A stretch of DNA of 64,000 nucleotides from Entoloma clypeatum (lineage: Eukaryota; Basidiomycota; Agaricomycetes; Agaricales; Entolomataceae): positions 4,464,001 to 4,528,000 of the forward strand of contig OY751491.1 in assembly GCA_963565915.1 (NCBI GenBank). The letters are read 5' to 3'. A model generated the notes under the pieces. It saw nothing but the letters and a program-made list of their open reading frames with translations, did no database searches and was not told where the DNA came from. The translations under genes and the position numbers were made by a program. Positions 9,680 to 19,262 of this stretch are shown in pieces. Position 1 is the stretch's first letter. Each line of letters starts with the position of its first letter.

Positions 9680-10201
9680 ATGACGGAACCCTCATCATCT
9701 CGACAAACAATGCAAGAAGAGTCAGTGTCTGGCCTCTCCGTGTCGGCTCCATCTTTGGGGCCAGCATCAACCTGTCCCTCTAGGGACCCCTCTGAGTTGA
9801 GGCCGGTAAGGCCATTGCCGGCAAGGGATCATGTGGTCCCTTTGGAAAGTAAGGAGAGGTCAAGGGGGAGACAAGGAATCCCATTACCTGGCAGGATTCT
9901 TCAAGGTTCTAAGGGGGTGGGCAGATGGAAGTATGGAGTGGAACAACCTGTTCCACTGCCACACATCCTGGGAAACCCTCCCTTGCTTGAAGGCAGCGAG
10001 GTGAGGTGGCTGAAGGTGGACAATGCTGTCCCCCAGATTCGGATTGACAAACCGCTCCAGCAATCTCAATCGGATTCATCCGATGAGGGCGAGGAGTCTT
10101 TGCTGTCGGATAAATTGGAGCCTGCACTAGAGGACAAGACTCCTGAGGCGCTACAAAGGTGCCTCCAGAAGAATGCAGGCATTCAGGCCCACATAATATA
10201 G
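9680..10201 (+). pseudogene. Family H copy 2: second reading-frame fragment
   Basis: This 173-codon frame is hydrophilic and rich in Ser, Pro, Glu and Arg (SSSRQTMQEESVSGLSVS near the start; SDSSDEGEESLLSDKL near the end). No known domain is recognisable. Hairpins lie inside the frame, for example AGTGGAAC...GTTCCACT near 9938-9958, as in the non-coding H copy 1. The frame closes at 10201 and related sequence continues at 10283. I read it as the middle of a broken protein-coding region of family H. Confidence 0.4.
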
Positions 10202-10282
10202 CATGACCGGAGAGCAGCTAAAGAAGCCGCCAGGAGAGAACATTGAAGGCCGGGATGCATCCCCAACCTACTAGGTGTCATC

Positions 10283-10588
10283 ATGGTCGGCGGCAGCAAC
10301 TATGGGGAACACAACAATGCATTCCATGGGATGGTCTCGACACAGTACTTGGTTTCTGAAAGAATGAATATCGTATTCGGAGGGCGGCATGCAGCGGCTG
10401 CCTGTATGCTGGAACGTAGCACCGAGAGATACTACTATCTTCCATTAAAATGGAAGATTCAGAAGAAGGTTCCCCCAGGGTTTCCGATGAACTCCCAAGA
10501 AGTAGACAATCTTATCGTGTCAATAACTCATACATGGGGGCAGAGGAACACATTTCGGCATATCTCTTACTGAATGAATTCCAGTGGA
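10283..10588 (+). pseudogene. Conserved fungal-type protein, 5' fragment before a TE insertion
   Basis: The frame contains MVGGSNYGEHNNAFHGMVST, GRHAAAACMLERST, RYYYLPLKWKIQKK and PPGFPMNSQEV. This looks like a genuinely conserved protein rather than random sequence, but I cannot name its function. A one-base shift near 10560 moves the frame to HISAYLLLNEFQWI. There the sequence is cut by the TIR element at 10589-11738. Joining CAGTGGAT on the left to the sequence after the element on the right restores an uninterrupted frame into 11739-11819. That supports a coding origin before insertion. Confidence 0.5.
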
Positions 10589-11738
10589 TTAGTGTTGCCG
10601 CAGCTTGGGCTCCAAGCTGGCTCAAGCCAGAGCCAAGCTATTAGGGAGCCGAAGCTACATGAGCCACACCACTGGCTTTTCCTATGGGAGCTGAGCTGAA
10701 TGAAGCTCTGGCTCCAGCTCAGGAGCCGCTCAAGCCTGCTATGTGTACATTAAATGATTAACTTAAAAATATATAATAAACTAAATTTAAATTTAAATGT
10801 AATACTAGCGAGGCCGTTGGGGTCGAGAGGATGGGGTTGGGTATGAGAGGCGGCCGTTGGGCACGCAAGAAGGCCATTGGGCACTCTGGAGGCCCTTGGG
10901 GTCAAGAGGAAGGGGTTTGGCATGAGAGGCGGCTGTTGGGCAGGCCTGAAGACCGTTGGGGTTGAGAGGCCGGGGTTGGGCATGCCTGGAGGCCGTAGGG
11001 TATGAGAAGTGGCTGTTGGGCACGACTGGAGGCCATTGGACAGGCCTGGAGACTGTCGGGATCGAGAGGAGGGAGTTGGGTATGAGAGGCGGTCGTTGGG
11101 CATGCGAGGAGGCTGTTGGGCATGCCTGGGGTTGAGAGGAAGGGGTTGGGCATAAGAGGTGGCTGTTGGGGATGCATGGAGGCTGTTGGGCATGAGAGGC
11201 AGATGTTGGGGTCAAGGGGAGGCATTGGGCATTGAGTGGAGGCAGTTAGGCATGCAAGGAGGCCATTGGGCACAAGGGGATGCCACTGGGCATGAGTGAA
11301 GTTTTTTGGGGTCGAGAGGAGGGCATTGGGCATGAGAGGCGGCCGTTGGGCACAGGGGATGCCACTGGACATTAGTGGACATCGTTGGGCACGAGAAGCG
11401 GCCATTGGAGTTGAGTGGAGGTGGTTAGGCATTGTAGGAGACCATTGGACATGCAAGGAGGCCACTGGGCATGCAAGGAGGCCACTGGGCATGCATGGAG
11501 GCCCCTGGACATGCGAGGCGGTCATTGGGCATCAGTGGAGGTCATTGGACATGTGAGGAGGCTGTTGGGCACGACTGAGAGGAGGCGGTGGGGTTGAATG
11601 GAGATGGAGCCAGTTTGAAGCCGCTTGTAAATGGAGCTGAGCCAACATTCTCAGCTCGGCTAATCATCAGAGCCGAGCCCATCAAAAGCCGAGGCTTTTG
11701 GAGCCAGGCCAAGCCAAGCCAAGCTGTAGCAACACTAC
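10589..11738. mobile_element. TIR element with AGCC-rich ends and an internal minisatellite
   Basis: The left end reads TAGTGTTGCCGCAGCTTGG and the right end, reverse-complemented, reads TAGTGTTGCTACAGCTTGG. Each arm is about 140 bp and rich in AGCC/GGCT words. The interior is a 20-bp minisatellite. The flanking octamers are CAGTGGAT and CAGCAGAT (6 of 8 identical), the size expected for a hAT target duplication. Removing the element rejoins a protein frame. No transposase is encoded. I infer a non-autonomous hAT-like element that has acquired or expanded a satellite. Confidence 0.75.
10805..11595. repeat. 20-bp minisatellite M20, array 1 (about 39 units)
   Basis: Units of 19-21 bases follow the consensus CYRTTGGGCATGNGAGGNGG with many substitutions. 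The unit length is not a multiple of three and all six frames give only repetitive translations, so coding is unlikely. The same unit occurs, often as its complement, at 14340-14725, 17105-17245, 21130-21690 and 58305-58810. Confidence 0.9.
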
Positions 11739-11819
11739 AGCAGATCACGTTCAATGTGGTCGAGGAACATTGGGATCAAGCGATGGAATACATCGCTCGT
11801 CAGGAGGTGTTCAAGCAAT
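11739..11819 (+). pseudogene. Continuation of the interrupted conserved frame
   Basis: Immediately after the TIR element the sequence encodes ITFNVVEEHWDQAMEYIARQ and closes after FKQ. Without the insertion it joins NEFQWI at 10588 to ITFNVV in one frame. The next recognisable coding stretch is at 12917. Confidence 0.5.
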
Positions 11820-12611
11820 GAAACAATGGAAGTGAGTCTGGGGATGAGTGCAAGCGATATCTCTATCACACACACAAACACCAAACACAACAATGAAGAC
11901 CGAACAAGTCTCATGATGCGTACTTCTCAATCGATATAGTTCGGGGTGATGAGTGGGATCACTCAGGATGCGACTCTTCCAAACAACAATTGAATAACTC
12001 ATTTAGTGATGGCTCAATAAGTCTCAAACAAGACTTAGAGATAGTTCTCAATAGATAATGAACCAAGGTTTGTGATTTCTGAACCAACAAGACTTCGCAA
12101 ACACGATCTCGACCAAATACAAACATGACAATGACCAATATGACCGATAGATCACACAATTTGATGATTGACAAGTTCTTGAACACACAAAACACAATTG
12201 TGACTGACTTCCAATGCAAACCAAACGATCTCAAGGCTTCAATGATACTCGCGAATGATGACAGATGCACAAGACAAATGCTATCAATTCTGGGGCACAA
12301 TCTAACCTAACCTATCTACCACAAAACTACGAGATTTTATACATGAGCAGCAATAAATATAGAAAAAGGTTGCATATGGTATCGATAAATGATATCCAGT
12401 CAAGTGACCTTCGCTCAAGTTGTTTCAATGTGCCCATGTGATAGACAACGCCACAGGTACGCCCCTTTTCCATATCTGAACCTCTGCTGCACTGGAGAGG
12501 CCACTATTTCAATATCTTGGTTTTGTGATGTACCTGGGACGATGCCGACTAGTTACCATGAGGTATCAGCTGCATCAATTAAGGGTTGCCTCGGTAGCCA
12601 CCCATATCGCA
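11820..12611. other. Family H copy 2 internal sequence, no clear gene
   Basis: The segment is rich in CACAA and CAAGAC phrases and has no frame with recognisable content. The part just before 12612 appears to run directly into the sequence after the MITE at 12891, since the MITE duplicated the octamer GCCAAGAC on both sides. Confidence 0.45.
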
Positions 12612-12619
12612 GCCAAGAC

Positions 12620-12882
12620 TAGTGTTTAAAAGTCATGTCAAGTCAAGTTAATGACCTTGAAAATCAATTAACCTGACTTAACAGAGTATGTGTGGTTAAG
12701 TTAAGTCAGGTTAAATTAAGCCATTAATGGTTAATTTTGGCTGTATTAACCGGTTAAAACCATTAACTTGACTTGACTTTAACCACAAGTTAAGAATTTT
12801 CATTATTTTGGCTTAACCTTTGGTTAAAGTTAAGTTAAGTTAATGGTTAATCACAGTCACTTAACATGACTTTTAAACACTA
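12620..12882. mobile_element. hAT MITE with perfect 8-bp target duplication
   Basis: The 263-bp unit begins TAGTGTTTAAAAGTCATG and ends with the near-perfect complement CATGACTTTTAAACACTA. It is flanked on both sides by the identical octamer GCCAAGAC (12612-12619 and 12883-12890). The interior is built from repeated TTAAGTTAA and GGTTAA words with inverted partners. There is no coding capacity. The 8-bp duplication and TAGTGTTT ends place it with hAT elements. Confidence 0.92.
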
Positions 12883-12916
12883 GCCAAGACGATGTACTTG
12901 GAGTCCCTCCGAGCCA

Positions 12917-13411
12917 TTGACAGATCGCCTGCGTTGTATAAGGAAGGGAGGGATCCCTGTGGCAATTCCTCAGTGGAACAGATGGCACAGTCCAACCGTC
13001 AATGACATGAGCCGCGTCTGGGCACTCATCAATGAGGAAGGAAATCGGGATCCCCCTGTGCAGAGCTTAGGCAGTCCTATGTGGCTGTTATATGGGGAGA
13101 AACCCCTGTATTGCTATATCGATGGATGGCCAAAGGAGCTATCAGAGGCTCCTGAAGAATTCCTGGCAGACAATGTATCTGCCTCTATTGGCGTCTTGAC
13201 ACTAGCACTGCCTGTGGCCCAGGAGGATGACTCAGAAATGAAGAACGTCGCGCAATCTGTTCCTTCTGCCGCCAACGTGGTCAATGGAGGGTCCAACAAC
13301 CCTCACCCAGCGCAGGAGTCCAACGACTCCTTGGGGGTCATGGGCGGTCCTTCCAAACAGGTTCCTGGGGTGGGCAGGAGCACTGCCGGGGATGAGACTC
13401 CTTGTTTGTAG
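12917..13411 (+). pseudogene. Family H copy 2: 3' reading-frame fragment
   Basis: The 164-codon frame contains GGIPVAIPQWNRWHSPTV, MSRVWALINEE and a Ser/Asn/Gly-rich tail, ending ETPCL. The first part looks like conserved protein and probably belongs to the same broken gene as 10283-10588. Two hairpins lie inside the tail: GAGGGT/ACCCTC (13288-13305) and AGGAGTC/GACTCCT with loop CAAC (13314-13331). The latter has the same loop and position in the stem as AGGGGTC/GACCCCT at 3607-3624. No domain is named. Confidence 0.45.
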
Positions 13412-13694
13412 GCCTTTGGGCCTACTTGTTTTTTTTTATATGTGAATATTTGCCATGTGGCAGGTGGCTATATGCTACCCCGCCACTATCTTGCTTTATG
13501 GTTGACACATGTGTGTCAGCCAACTTGTTTGTCACCGACAGTTCTGTACTGTCGGCCAATAAATCCTTTTATTATTATTATGGACATTTCATGACAGTCA
13601 GATGACTGTCATCTGTAAAACAGAAACTAATTACTGTATTAAGTTTTGGAGAAACCCTGGTTAAAGATTGCTATGGCAATCTTGAAGGGGGGTA
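13412..13694 (+). other. 3' non-coding part of family H copy 2 with polypurine tract
   Basis: This stretch carries consecutive hairpins: TAGGCC/GGCCTA (13409-13424), TGACACA/TGTGTCA (13503-13518), CCGACAGT/ACTGTCGG (13535-13555), a 10-bp stem with a 2-base loop (13591-13612) and AAGATTGC/GCAATCTT (13664-13683). It ends in the polypurine tract CTTGAAGGGGGGTA (13681-13694), which abuts the LTR. The tract is the expected plus-strand primer of an LTR retrotransposon. Confidence 0.65.
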
Positions 13695-13887
13695 TGTAAC
13701 GGACCTAATGGACTTAGGTATTGTTTGGCTAGGGCTTCATGGTAAACCCTATTTAGGCACATGTTTACCTTATATAAGCCTCAGCCCTTACCATCATACC
13801 TGCATGAGTACCCTAGAATTCCATCTATTGGACTAGTTTACTCTATGCTACCTGAGGTTTTCAGAGCTCCTGTAATGACATGTTACA
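13695..13887 (+). repeat. 3' LTR of family H copy 2
   Basis: The 193-bp segment begins TGTAACGGACC and ends CATGTTACA, giving the inverted terminal hexamer TGTAAC/GTTACA. It follows a polypurine tract and contains a TATA box (TATATAAG, 13771-13778). A matching 5' LTR is not in the window; the 5' end of the element was lost at the LINE junction. Confidence 0.75.
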
Positions 13888-13892
13888 CTGCA

Positions 13893-13962
13893 GCAGCTTG
13901 AGCAGCTTAAACAGCTTTAGCAGCTTGCACAAGCTGCTATAAGCTGTATAAGCAGAATGTGC
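13893..13962. repeat. AGCAGCTT palindromic cluster
   Basis: The word AGCAGCTT and its complement AAGCTGCT recur about eight times in 70 bases. It directly follows the LTR and may be the insertion site or another small palindromic unit. Confidence 0.6.
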
Positions 13963-14169
13963 CGAAATGCTGATGTGGAGAGGTCTTCACCGCAGGAATA
14001 ATCCCAGGGCTGCCTAGTCATATCTGGGCAAATGCCAGCTCACCCAGTCTGACACAAAAATAAGTGTACAATACTTGTGGGTACTTACTACAGGCATGTT
14101 TAGTCACAAGTTAGACTTCCTTTCTGGGTCATTCAACACATCCAAGATATATAGCATGGGCCAAGATTT

Positions 14170-14335
14170 ACAAAGTTCAAACCAAGTTTGAACTTCAGGT
14201 TCAGGTTCAACCATCTCCTGGACCTGAACCTCCATACAAGGTTCGGTTCAGCTCAACGGTGGACCTGAACCCCAAACCTGAGGTCAGGTTCAGGTTCAGA
14301 CCAGGTTTGCGAGGTTCAGGAACTGGACTTCAGCC
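14170..14335. repeat. Palindromic-word element, GGTTCAGG type, second copy
   Basis: GGTTCAGG, GACCTGAACC and TTGAACTT words recur on both strands, as at 1478-1605. The unit runs directly into minisatellite M20 array 2. Confidence 0.6.
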
Positions 14336-14339
14336 AGTC

Positions 14340-14725
14340 TATGCCCAATGGTCCCCTCTAATGCCCAGCCGCCCCTTTTTGTGCCCAATGGCCCACTCTG
14401 GGCCTCAACTCACACCCAATGCCCTTTACTCACACCCAACGCCCCCCACTCATGCCCAACATGCCAAACGGCCCCCTCTAATGCCCAGCCTCCCCTTTCT
14501 GCACCCAATGCCCTTTACTCATGCCCAACAGCCTCAGCTCATGCCAGATGTGTCCAACAGCCTCCATTCTTGCCCCTCAACAGCCCCATTCTCCTGCCCA
14601 ATGCTGTCCACTCGTGTCCAATGCCGCCAAATCACACCCAATGCCGCTGAATCACACCCAATAGCACAAACTCACACCCAATGTGCACAACACCCTCCAT
14701 TCATGCCCAACGACCACCCCAACTG
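14340..14725. repeat. Minisatellite M20, array 2
   Basis: About nineteen degenerate units of roughly 20 bases, here in the orientation CTCATGCCCAAYGGCC, lie between two palindromic-word units. Open frames through it are artefacts of the repeat. Confidence 0.85.
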
Positions 14726-14769
14726 ACATTACATACAACTCATATATATATTTAGCCCCACGTATAATT

Positions 14770-14947
14770 AATCAAGTGACCAAACTGGTTCTGACCGGTG
14801 CAGACTGATTCAGTCCACTGTCCATGGGTCTGATGGTCTGGTCCTGAGTGGTCCGGTTTTTGGCCCTTTTGTCATATATGAAGACTGGTCTTGGTCTTGG
14901 TCTATGCCCCTCGGAGGCAAAAAACTGAACCAAACTGAACCCTTAAA
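14770..14947. mobile_element. Palindromic-word MITE-like element, GACCGGT type, second copy
   Basis: It aligns with 5706-5883 throughout, including GGAGGCAAAAAACTGAAC near the right end, but its terminus is changed to CTTAAATGG. It joins directly to the truncated 3' end of W copy A. Confidence 0.6.
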
Positions 14948-14948
14948 T

Positions 14949-16502
14949 GGCAGGGGAGGAGGAGGCAATGGTCAGGGGACCGTCACAGGAGGAGGAGGGA
15001 GAGCAGATTGAGGAACCTGCTTTGTTTTCTTATTCTTCTTTTGCTTCTTGGGCGTGGCAGAAGGACCAGAGAGAGAGGTGGGAAAGAGCTCTAGGCTCTT
15101 CTTGAGTTCGCGCTGGAAGGCGCGGATAGGGATCTCCTCACCATCTGATCTGGAGTCAGATGAGTGAGGTGAAGGGGAATATTGGGGGGGAAAAGGCATT
15201 GAATGCCAGCTCTTACCCTTCTGGGGTGGGGTCTGGCATTTGCAAGGGCACCAGTGGGAGCTGAATGGAGGAAGGCCCTCAAAAAGTCTTTCAAATATGT
15301 TGGGTGATGAAACCCGGGACGAGTGGAACGAACTGCAACTGTTGTCTTGCGATGAATGGTATGGACTGCACGTGATGGGAAGGGATGACATTCAGGAAAA
15401 GTACGAGTCTGGAGAGATGGAGCCGCTAGAAGAAGGGATGACCTCCCACAGGTGGTGCATGCAGCTTGCCCTGGGGGCGCCTTGGAGAGGGGATGGGAAT
15501 GGCATGCGGGGTAAGAACCCCGCGTAGCCTGCTGCCACCGGGGGGCATGCTTGCCATACTGCTTGGGAGGCACATTGTATGTCCGGCGAGGGGAAAGCCA
15601 AGGAAGGTCGTCTTCAACTGAGAAGTGTGTGAGCACTGGGGAGATGACGGGATGGCCGCTGCTTCAGGGATGGGGATGGGCATCAAAGTCGGGGGCAGAG
15701 AGGCCTGGGCCTGCATCGCCACTGATGCATATGAGGGGTGTGGAGGGGGTGACATCTGGGTAGACGCCGAAAAAGATGCAGGAGGTGCAGCTTGCACAGC
15801 CACAACCTCATGGGTGAGGGGAGGCAGACACACCTGGGTGCTGCATGTTCAGAGGGGGGACAGAGAAGTCTGTGTCGAGCAGGACTTCTTGGCCAGTGGA
15901 GGGGGGGAAGGGAGATGGGAAAACCTTCCAGCAAAATCTAGAAGAGTGTCCGTGATGTGGATGATCACCTTCTGGTAATTGGGAGAGAGTGTGGCAAATG
16001 GACTGCCAAAACCATAACGCTGCTGGGATTTGAAGCCAGTGAGGAGGGACTTCCACCAATCCACACCATAAGGGACAGAGGAGGTGGGAGATGGAGTCTC
16101 ATCATGTACCATGTAAAACACAGCAGAAGATGGCAACACAATGTCAAGATTGAAGTGGGACTCATCGCGCACAGCCAGAAAGAGAAGATCTGACTGGGCA
16201 AACAAGAGAGGGGTCGGAGGAGGGCTGAAGCCTTCCTGAGGAGGAGGAACGGGGGCCTGGAGAGGTTCAGGCCTGTGAGAGGCCATTTCAGAGGGTAAAC
16301 TCTTCAGGGCTGATGCTAGAGGTAAACTCCCAGGTAGCTGCTTACGACGTCTTGAAGCTTAGAGGGCATCTTGGAATGAGTAGAAAGCGACACAGAGGAC
16401 TGGGTTGGGTGCTACGGTGTCTACAACCAGCCAGAATTGTTGTGAAATGTGTTGACAGGCAATACATGTTAGCCTTGATGGTGGTGGTTAGTGGAAGAGA
16501 AG
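14949..16502 (-). mobile_element. Retroposon W, copy A (3'-truncated, decayed)
   Basis: On the minus strand the sequence begins at CCTTCTCTTCCACTAACC and soon reaches an ATG (MPSK). It encodes stretches such as WWKSLLTGFKSQQRYGFGS, ATLSPNYQKVIIHITDTLLD and a long Pro/Ser-rich tail. It aligns closely with W copy B (21958-23995). Several frameshifts and stops break the frame. The 3' end of W is missing here because the copy stops at the palindromic element at 14947. The protein family is not recognised. Confidence 0.6.
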
Positions 16503-16536
16503 GATGGAGAGGAGCAGAGGTGCAGAGGTATAGATG

Positions 16537-16937
16537 TGTTATGCTTAACAAACTGTTCCAAGGTTCGGGCAGAGTATGCAGGAAGTGGAAAGGCGAAGAG
16601 CAATGTGATTGCTAAATCTAAGGAATCTACTACAGTACAAGAGGTTTATATAGGTACTGACTATAGGCGGTAGCGGATGAGTCAGTACTGCGGAAGGCAG
16701 TGCACATGAGTCAGGCAACTGCGGAAGGCTATGTACAATGAGTAAGCTGACTGCGGAAAGCGAGTCAGCGTGAGAGCGAAGTATACTAAAGGGGATGACG
16801 AAGTAATGTAGTGAGTCAGACTGGGAATCGAAGCTTGCAAAAGTAGACATTAGACATAGTGAGTTCATAAGAGGGCGCCGAGTCAGGCCGATAAGTAAAA
16901 GATATGACGTGGTCCTCATACCATAGAGTCCGTAACA
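16537..16937 (-). repeat. Solo LTR of the chromovirus family
   Basis: The 401-bp segment is the reverse complement of the LTRs at 44809-45197 and 51296-51662. It has the same ends (TGTTATG...GTAACA in plus orientation) and contains the self-priming segment TTGCTAAATCT. It is flanked by a perfect 5-bp duplication, AGATG, at 16532-16536 and 16938-16942. That is the signature of LTR-LTR recombination after a real insertion. Confidence 0.9.
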
Positions 16938-17104
16938 AGATGTGAGAAGGAGAATGAAAACGAAAGGCAAAGGAATCAATTGGACAAATGTATGGCAGCA
17001 CATAGTGACATATAATATTTGAACTGAGGAAGAATGCTAGAATATAATATACTCAGTGTTTGCACACAAGAGTCGGGTCAAACAACTATGTATTCACCTA
17101 GAAT

Positions 17105-17245
17105 ATAATGAGTGGGCTGTTGGGTGCAAAAAGGGGCGGCTGGGCATTAGAGGAGACCGTTGGGCATTAGGTGGGGCCGTTTTGCATGTTGGGCATGAGT
17201 ACTTGAGTTGTTGGGCACGAGTGGTGGCCATTGGGCAGAAGTGGT
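17105..17245. repeat. Minisatellite M20, array 3 (about 7 units)
   Basis: Degenerate units such as CCGTTGGGCATTAGGTGGGG and CCATTGGGCAGAAGTGGTGG form the left end of repeat Z copy 1. Confidence 0.8.
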
Positions 17246-18290
17246 GGCCAGATAGAGTGGAGGTGGAGGATAAAAAAACAGTGGGAACATTCATTGCCTG
17301 TCAAAATTATTGGGTCAACTTTTGGCAATTGCCGAGAGTGCTCGGCAGTCAATGCCGAGCAATGAAACTCAAGGCCTCAATGCCCAAACTGTGGCATCAC
17401 AGGCTGCAAATGTATTTGCTAACTTATGTAGAGATGTGTAGGAACCTATAAGAAGTAAATATACAGTTGGATACATGAACTATGTATAGTAGTGAGCCTG
17501 TATTCCAAAATTATACATCAAACATAGTCAAAATCGTGATGCAACAGTGCATCATGGGTTTCCTCAAACACAAAAAACAAAATTTCCTTACTTTCTCCTT
17601 TCCACAACCACATTAGTCTACATATACTGTACATATACTATTGAAACATGGCATGTACACCTATTCAGACCATTCAAATAAAATTCAAGGACTTGATAAG
17701 ATGAATATAAGCAAAATAGGTCGAAAATTTGACCAAAAAATTTTGTTTCAGCTTTGGATTCTCCTCATTCAGGGGACCACACAGCAGATCTGTTTTTCAA
17801 ATTTGGTGCATTCATTATGGAGATATAACACTTTTACTGAAATATGCACATTTCATTATTTCTATCTTATCTAGAGATCTAAAATTTATACAAGGTGTTT
17901 CAGAAGGTGAATACATATATATTGATGAGTTCTATCATGTTAAACTATTCTTAGATCATGAGGAAGGCACCATGCGCACCTGTGCGATGCATTTGCACAT
18001 TGTTTACTGTTGTTTGGTGTAAAGCATTGCATCGCTATATGCTCAAATCTGTGGCGAAAAGTCATAAAATAAATATATATTTATTCACATATGATACTCT
18101 GGTACATAATTGATATAGTCTGTAAGCTTACTTTCTCCTGTGTAGCCATATTAAGGAGAAATGCGATGTTTTTTGAGTTTGTTTACATATATTTGACACA
18201 TCTGATATGGGCATGTTGCGCATCATCAAACATTGAATCAACGGATCCACCCATTGCTCACTCCACAGTGAGAAGCACACATATATAACA
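17105..18290 (+). mobile_element. Composite repeat Z, copy 1
   Basis: The order is M20 minisatellite (17105-17245), a spacer with GGAACATTCATTGCC and TCGGCAGTCAATGCC (17250-17425), and an AT-rich body (17440-18290). The same order, inverted, occurs at 58810-55640. The body also occurs inverted at 26181-27025. At 18107-18108 this copy has an empty TA where copy 3 carries a Tc1 element. No protein is evident. The outer end has a TGGGTGGATCC-like phrase in all copies. Class unknown. Confidence 0.7.
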
Positions 18291-18370
18291 AAAATAACAC
18301 TGTAATAATATTACAGATACAACAAAAATAGCACTGTAAACCCAGATACAAAAAAATAACACTGTAATCA
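18287..18370. repeat. Short tandem repeat, AACAAAAATAACACTGTAA
   Basis: Three imperfect copies of a phrase like AAAAATAACACTGTAA follow one another. From 18371 to 18599 I see only AT-rich sequence without a gene. Confidence 0.65.
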
Positions 18371-18599
18371 TATGTTTTAGCTATGTTTTCACCATGTTTT
18401 ACTCAATTTTTAACCTTTGTGACTCTGAGCAAGAGTTTATATACAAGCTAGAAATGTATTCCACTCAGTTGTAGCTTCAAAACAAGCCTTGGACCAATGA
18501 AATTGGACTATAAATATCTAGAATATTATGCAGATTACTAAAAAATCTTCAAAAATTGTAGAATATTAGGGGGGGTTGGAGGTGTATCCCAAAGGGCAA

Positions 18600-18786
18600 A
18601 AAGACCAGTCTAGACCTGTTTAGACTGGTCTTTTTACAGTCTAAGTCAAAAAAATCTAAACTGAACTGCAGTCTAAATTTTCTAAAATACATAGACTTTA
18701 GACGGCAGTTCAGTCCAACATGGTCTATTTTTCAGTTCAGTTCAGTCTGGTTCAGGTCTATGTAGACTGAACCTTCAAACACTACC
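18600..18786. mobile_element. Palindromic-word MITE-like element, AGACTGGTCT type
   Basis: Words AGACCAGTCTAGACC and CAGTCTAAA recur on both strands, and the right end reads GAACCTTCAAACACTA, the same terminus as at 5883. It is followed immediately by a truncated W retroposon. The left end is not clear. Confidence 0.55.
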
Positions 18787-19262
18787 CTTCACACCTCCAC
18801 ATGCTGCCGCCCCTCACACACAAGCACCTCCTGCCCCCCTGGCCCCCAGGCCTCCTCCACCACAGGCTGCCCCCATGCCACCTCTCTTCAACTACTCCCC
18901 TCCCCACTGCCAGCTCACTTCCATGAGCCTCCTCTCCCCAAGGTCTCGATGACTATCATCAGATAGGCTGTTAGTGGACCCCTATGGTAAACTTCCAGAC
19001 CTTTACAATCTCCTTGGTCTGATCACATATAGAATGGACTACTATTATTTATCTCTCTTTTCTACATACAACACATATACAAAATGCTCCATGGAGTAGC
19101 CATCGGTCTCTCTCCACATGCCCTCCATGCCACCACACGCGCTTGTGCATCTATCTCATACCTCTATGTATCATCAAATGGACCAGTAACCAATTGTACC
19201 CTAGTACAGACCAGACTGCGATCAAGCCCCAGAATATAAATTTTTGGTATAAAAAATAAAAC
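18787..19262 (+). mobile_element. Retroposon W, copy C (5'-truncated)
   Basis: It corresponds only to the 3' part of W: the Pro-rich coding end and a 3' untranslated region. It finishes GAATATAAATTTTTGG and an A-rich tail ATAAAAAATAAAA. It is uninterrupted at the point where W copy B was hit by the foldback element, so it serves as a paralogous empty site. 5' truncation plus an A-rich end suggests retroposition by a LINE-type mechanism. Confidence 0.65.

Noticed and set aside
10750..11525. Several long open frames (up to about 200 codons) on the minus strand across the minisatellite
   Set aside because: They merely translate a degenerate 20-bp tandem repeat whose period is not a multiple of three; all frames look alike and none has a domain.
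10805..11595. CRISPR-like appearance of regularly spaced repeats
   Set aside because: Units are contiguous and degenerate with no unique spacers, and the sequence is eukaryotic.
14259..14726. 155-codon frame through M20 array 2
   Set aside because: Same minisatellite artefact.
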